NCBI GenBank assembly: GCA_021741795.1
Contig: JAIOXC010000059.1
Location: forward strand, 1-8,417
DNA length: 8,417 bases
Direction of reading: 5' to 3'
Source of the DNA: Ilumatobacteraceae bacterium
GTDB taxonomy: Bacteria; Actinomycetota; Acidimicrobiia; Acidimicrobiales; Ilumatobacteraceae
Below, in pieces: positions 6,294 to 8,417 of this stretch. Position 1 is the stretch's first letter; each line of letters begins with the position of its first letter. The notes below the pieces were generated by a model. That model did no database searches. It was not told where the DNA came from and saw only the letters and a list, made by a program, of their open reading frames with translations. The translations under genes were made by a program, and so were the position numbers.

Positions 6294-6782
6294 ATGGACA
6301 TGAGTGATTTACAGTTTTCGCATCTCGATCCCGCAGGCAACGCCCGCATGGTCGACGTCACGCCAAAAGAGGCAACGCACCGTCGCGCAGTCGCGCGCTG
6401 CAAAGTGTTTATGAAGCCCGAGACAACTGCTGCGATTGCCAATCGCGAAGTGAAAAAGGGTGACGTTATTGCAGTCGCTCGAGTCGCCGGCATTCAGGCT
6501 GCCAAGCGCACAAGCGACATGATTCCGCTGTGTCATCCGCTGCTGATCGGTGCAGTGCACATCAATTTTGAAATCGCCGACGACTTCATCGCGATTGAGG
6601 CTCAAGTCGACACTGTTGATCGCACGGGAGTAGAGATGGAAGCCCTGCATGCATGCAGCGTTGCTGCCCTCACCATCTATGACATGTGCAAGAGCGCCGA
6701 TAGGGCCATGGTGATCGGTGAATTGACGCTGTGGGAGAAGTCGGGCGGCCGACAGGGCCTTTACCGGCGAGAAGAGCAGTAG
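6294..6782 (+). CDS. moaC: Cyclic pyranopterin monophosphate synthase MoaC
   Basis: MoaC rearranges the MoaA product 3',8-cyclo-GTP to cyclic pyranopterin monophosphate. At 162 residues it has normal length and carries every family block: MVDVTPKEATHRRAVA (19-34), GDVIAVARVAGIQAAKRT (56-73), the active-site MIPLCHPL (76-83), TGVEMEAL (111-118), ALTIYDMCKSAD (125-136, containing the conserved lysine, here Lys133) and KSGG (149-152). It starts 12 nt after the moaA stop, so the three Moco genes are almost certainly one transcript. ATG 6294 or ATG 6300 could be the start; GGG at 6289-6291 is better spaced for 6300 (MSDLQFSH), so the first two residues are uncertain. Confidence 0.94.
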   Translation: MDMSDLQFSHLDPAGNARMVDVTPKEATHRRAVARCKVFMKPETTAAIANREVKKGDVIAVARVAGIQAAKRTSDMIPLCHPLLIGAVHINFEIADDFIAIEAQVDTVDRTGVEMEALHACSVAALTIYDMCKSADRAMVIGELTLWEKSGGRQGLYRREEQ

Positions 6783-6816
6783 GGCCAATAAACATAAGGG
6801 TTTTGGCTCTATTGGC
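6781..6816 (+). terminator. Weak stem-loop after moaC, two alternative pairings
   Basis: Directly at the moaC stop, GCCAATA (6784-6790) is matched by TATTGGC (6810-6816) across a 19-nt loop. Alternatively AGGGCCAA (6781-6788) pairs with TTGGCTCT (6803-6810), with one G.U. The two pairings exclude each other. There is no T-run after either, so this is not a standard intrinsic terminator; it may be a weak terminator or 3' end stabiliser. Confidence 0.3.
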
Positions 6817-6843
6817 AGATCAAATTACCCCATTGTTGTCCCG

Positions 6844-6876
6844 TTTGTAGCAATTTTGTAGTCATTCTGTAATACA
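6844..6876 (+). promoter_or_regulatory. Three 11-bp-spaced direct repeats, likely regulator-binding site
   Basis: The tract reads TTTGTAG-CAAT, TTTGTAG-TCAT, TCTGTAA-TACA (units at 6844, 6855 and 6866): a 7-bp box plus 4-bp spacer in exact 11-bp register. One helical turn per unit is the pattern bound by OmpR/PhoB-family response regulators, for example Pho boxes. The third unit abuts a possible -10 (TACACT, 6873-6878). The regulator is unknown, and so is whether it would activate or repress. Confidence 0.45.
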
Positions 6877-6878
6877 CT
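6873..6878 (+). promoter_or_regulatory. Candidate -10 element (TACACT) for the GlpR-like gene
   Basis: TACACT fits TANNNT and ends 10 nt before the ATG at 6889. No Shine-Dalgarno sequence lies in the 10 nt between, so a near-leaderless transcript is plausible. No good -35 is visible at the normal distance; the 11-bp repeats occupy that place. Confidence 0.35.
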
Positions 6879-6888
6879 CAATCCACTC

Positions 6889-7431
6889 ATGAGCAAACTG
6901 ATTTTGATCATCGTCGGCGCCGCATGGCTCGCAGTTCTCTTGCCTCCAATGGTTCGAGCCAAATTGCACGGCAGCCCATCCAACTCGGTCAGCAATTTCC
7001 GTCGTCAGTTGAACTCTCTCGAATCTTCTGGTGGTCGAAGCCAACAGGGTCAGTTGCGCAACATGGCGCGTCCTCTTGCCCCATCGCCGCAATACCGCAA
7101 CCCAGCCCAACGCACTTCGCGACCACATCAGGGTGGTTTGAGCAACATCACCGGCGCGTTGATTCGTCCAGAAGGCGTTCGTCATCACCGTGCACCAGCA
7201 CTGTTGACCCCGCAGGCCATGGTGCGTCAGCGTCGCCAAAACTTGGTGGTTGGCATGGCGGTCGTGACTGGTATCTCGTTGTTCTTGGCATTCACGACTG
7301 GCTCGAGCGCGTTTGTCTACCTCTTTACGGTCAGCCTGCTGGCCTTGTGTGGCTACTGCTACGTGTTGGTGCAATTACGCATCAAGCGCGAAAATGAGCG
7401 GTACCTGCGCCAGTTTCGACGCGTCGCCTAA
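6889..7431 (+). CDS. glpR: GlpR/SepX-like membrane protein (three predicted TM segments)
   Basis: The 180-residue protein has an N-terminal helix at about 2-22 (SKLILIIVGAAWLAVLLPP) followed by MVRAKLHGSP and SVSNFRRQL. A polar, basic, Gln/Arg/Pro-rich linker runs from about 40 to 115. A pair of hydrophobic helices sits at about 118-136 and 141-161, and a basic tail (RIKRENERYLRQFRR) ends the protein. The start AWLAVLLPPMVR plus a basic linker, a two-helix hairpin and an Arg-rich end match the actinobacterial GlpR/SepX proteins. Those are division-associated membrane proteins usually encoded near galU and moeA (glp). Position downstream of moeA supports this. In Corynebacterium, GlpR binds Glp; whether this MoeA is its partner is inference. 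Overall sequence similarity seems modest and residue-level proof is lacking. The start ATG 6889 has no SD, and the gene seems separately promoted rather than part of the moa operon. Confidence 0.62.
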   Translation: MSKLILIIVGAAWLAVLLPPMVRAKLHGSPSNSVSNFRRQLNSLESSGGRSQQGQLRNMARPLAPSPQYRNPAQRTSRPHQGGLSNITGALIRPEGVRHHRAPALLTPQAMVRQRRQNLVVGMAVVTGISLFLAFTTGSSAFVYLFTVSLLALCGYCYVLVQLRIKRENERYLRQFRRVA

Positions 7432-7448
7432 AGCCGCTGCCCGCTAGG

Positions 7449-7462
7449 GTTTGCTTGCAAAC
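7449..7462. repeat. Perfect 14-bp inverted repeat abutting the tRNA gene
   Basis: GTTTGC-TT-GCAAAC is a perfect palindrome-like hairpin (6-bp arms; realistically a 5-bp stem with a CTTG loop) ending 1 nt before the tRNA 5' end. A TANNNT hexamer, TAGGGT, at 7445-7450 overlaps its left edge and could be the tRNA -10 element. No T-run follows. It may be a tRNA leader hairpin, a weak end for the GlpR-like transcript, or chance. Confidence 0.3.
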
Positions 7463-7463
7463 A

Positions 7464-7536
7464 GGGGCTGTAGCTCAGTTGGCAGAGCGGTACGTTCGCA
7501 ATGTACAGGCCAGGGGTTCAATTCCCCTCAGCTCCA
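7464..7536 (+). tRNA. tRNA-Ala (anticodon CGC)
   Basis: A complete 73-nt cloverleaf can be folded by hand. The acceptor stem is GGGGCTG (7464-7470) with CAGCTCC (7529-7535), and includes the alanine identity pair G3.U70 (7466 with 7533). The D arm is GCTC/GAGC (7473-7488). The anticodon stem GTACG/TGTAC (7490-7506, one G.U) closes the loop TTCGCAA with anticodon CGC (7497-7499), reading GCG. The variable loop has 5 nt. The T arm is AGGGG-TTCAATT-CCCCT (7512-7528). The discriminator is A7536, as expected for alanine. CCA is not encoded (CGC follows). Confidence 0.97.
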
Positions 7537-7575
7537 CGCCAACGGCGAAGCAACAACAAAACGGGGGATAACAAA

Positions 7576-8417
7576 ATGGCAATGTCATGGCAAGAAGCAA
7601 ACGCAGCAGTAACTGCACCAGGACAGATTTTTGAACTCATCGATGCTGAAGTGATGGGCGTTAAGACACAGATTTTTAAGAATGCTCCAGCACACCTCGG
7701 ACAAGTTTTTGCCGGTGCTCGTGGTCATGGAGACAAAACATTTTTGGTCTATGAAGGCGAAACATGGTCGTTTGCAAAGACGATGGATCATGTTGACGCA
7801 CTTGCATCGCTACTCGTCAATACATACGGAGTGAAAAAGCGTGACCGCGTGGCAGTTGCGATGCGTAACTATCCGGAATGGGTTATCTCATTTGCCGCGA
7901 TTATTTCGGCAGGCGCAGTCAACGTGTCGATGAACTCGTGGTGGACAGAAGACGAAATGAATTTCGCACTCGAAGACTCTGGTGCGACCGTGTATATCTG
8001 TGACGAAGAGCGCTATGCGGTTGGTGCCGCAACATGCGCGAAGCACGGAATCAAAGTGCTTGTAGTGCGCACCGACAAGCCAATGCCTGCTGGTGTCGAC
8101 AAGTGGGAGGAAGTATTGCCACTTGGCGCCGCGCATCCTGGCGCAGAGATTGCCCCAGACGATGACGCAACCATTTTGTACACCTCGGGAACAACCGGCC
8201 GACCAAAGGGTGCAGTGTCGACGCACCGTGCGATCGTGTCGTCGTTGATGGGCTTCTCTTCGCGCAACTCAGTGCTCACACTCGCAGGAACAAAACTCAA
8301 AGAAGTAACAGGTCCAGAAATTCCAACATCGTTTATTTTGATTGTGCCTTTGTTTCACGTAACGGGTTGTGTGCCTGTGATGATGAGCTGCTTTATTGCC
8401 GGCCTCAAACTTGCAAT
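7576..8417 (+). CDS. Acyl-CoA synthetase / AMP-binding enzyme (FadD-type), N-terminal 280 residues
   Basis: The gene runs off the window's right end; 280 codons are visible with no stop. The best start is ATG 7576 (MAMSWQEAN), 7 nt after the strong ribosome site GGGGGA (7563-7568). The adenylate-forming P-loop motif is at residues 202-213 (YTSGTTGRPKGA), and a downstream VPLFHVTG block (about 257-264) fits the A4 region of acyl-CoA ligases. Earlier, YEGETWSF, RVAVAMRNYPEWV and GAVNVSMNSWW are typical of the N-terminal domain of fatty-acid-CoA ligases. Members activate a carboxylic acid with ATP to acyl-AMP and then acyl-CoA. Chain length and substrate cannot be read from this part; the C-terminal domain with the catalytic lysine is missing. 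It follows the tRNA by 39 nt with no clear terminator between. Confidence 0.9.
   Translation, partial: MAMSWQEANAAVTAPGQIFELIDAEVMGVKTQIFKNAPAHLGQVFAGARGHGDKTFLVYEGETWSFAKTMDHVDALASLLVNTYGVKKRDRVAVAMRNYPEWVISFAAIISAGAVNVSMNSWWTEDEMNFALEDSGATVYICDEERYAVGAATCAKHGIKVLVVRTDKPMPAGVDKWEEVLPLGAAHPGAEIAPDDDATILYTSGTTGRPKGAVSTHRAIVSSLMGFSSRNSVLTLAGTKLKEVTGPEIPTSFILIVPLFHVTGCVPVMMSCFIAGLKLA

Noticed and set aside
6287..6307. Six-codon mini-ORF (MGNGHE) overlapping the moaC start as an upstream regulatory peptide
   Set aside because: It lacks a ribosome site of its own and is short enough to occur by chance.
6862..7374. Open frame on the minus strand opposite the GlpR-like gene
   Set aside because: It is a shadow of a gene with clear TM helices and matching context; the antisense product is Gln/His/Arg-rich without any motif.
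7464..7536. tRNA-Ala as an integration (att) site
   Set aside because: No integrase, no direct repeat of the tRNA 3' end and no compositional break are seen in the window.
7537..7547. CGCC-AAC-GGCG hairpin just after the tRNA as a terminator
   Set aside because: A 4-bp stem with no following T-run is too weak; it could be chance.

Overview
The window looks like a chromosomal segment of an actinobacterium of moderate GC content. My best guess is a member of the Acidimicrobiia or a similar freshwater or marine lineage. The reasons are the gene order (SAF-domain protein, FmdB-type protein, galU, moeA and a GlpR/SepX-like membrane protein), tight gene packing, GTG starts, genes without Shine-Dalgarno sequences, and a tRNA gene without an encoded CCA end. 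The taxonomic guess is inference. There is no phage, IS, CRISPR or integrase signal, and no gene-free stretch longer than about 150 bases.

Layout. The window opens with the 3' end of uppP (undecaprenyl-diphosphatase, + strand). Its stop codon shares a CTAG with the stop of a convergent minus-strand unit, fmdB-like gene then CpaB/SAF-like gene (about 1250 down to 187). A 32-bp divergent spacer separates this unit from galU (+), which overlaps a family VIII esterase/beta-lactamase-type serine hydrolase by 4 bp. A minus-strand glycolipid-binding-family gene (PF06475 type) converges on the hydrolase. Then follow three molybdenum-cofactor genes on the + strand, moeA, moaA and moaC, closely spaced. 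After a 106-bp intergenic region with three 11-bp-spaced direct repeats comes a three-TM-segment protein that I identify as GlpR/SepX-like. A tRNA-Ala(CGC) gene and the 5' two thirds or so of a fatty-acyl-CoA-ligase-type AMP-binding enzyme close the window.

How the genes fit together. MoaA and MoaC make cyclic pyranopterin monophosphate from GTP, and MoeA inserts molybdate into molybdopterin, so this is a partial Moco pathway (no moaD, moaE or mogA here). As I recall, actinobacterial genomes often keep mscL/SAF, fmdB, 5-formyl-THF cyclo-ligase, galU, moeA (glp), rimJ and glpR (sepX) together. In Corynebacterium the MoeA homologue Glp binds GlpR at the division site. The window seems to be a variant of that neighbourhood: cyclo-ligase and rimJ are absent, and a serine hydrolase, a PF06475 protein, moaA and moaC are inserted. 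UppP and GalU add envelope and sugar-nucleotide functions.

Most notable observations: an FmdB-family protein that has lost all four zinc-ribbon cysteines; the Moco/GlpR arrangement; the 11-bp-period repeats upstream of the GlpR-like gene; and several SD-less genes with a TANNNT hexamer 9-10 nt before the start codon.
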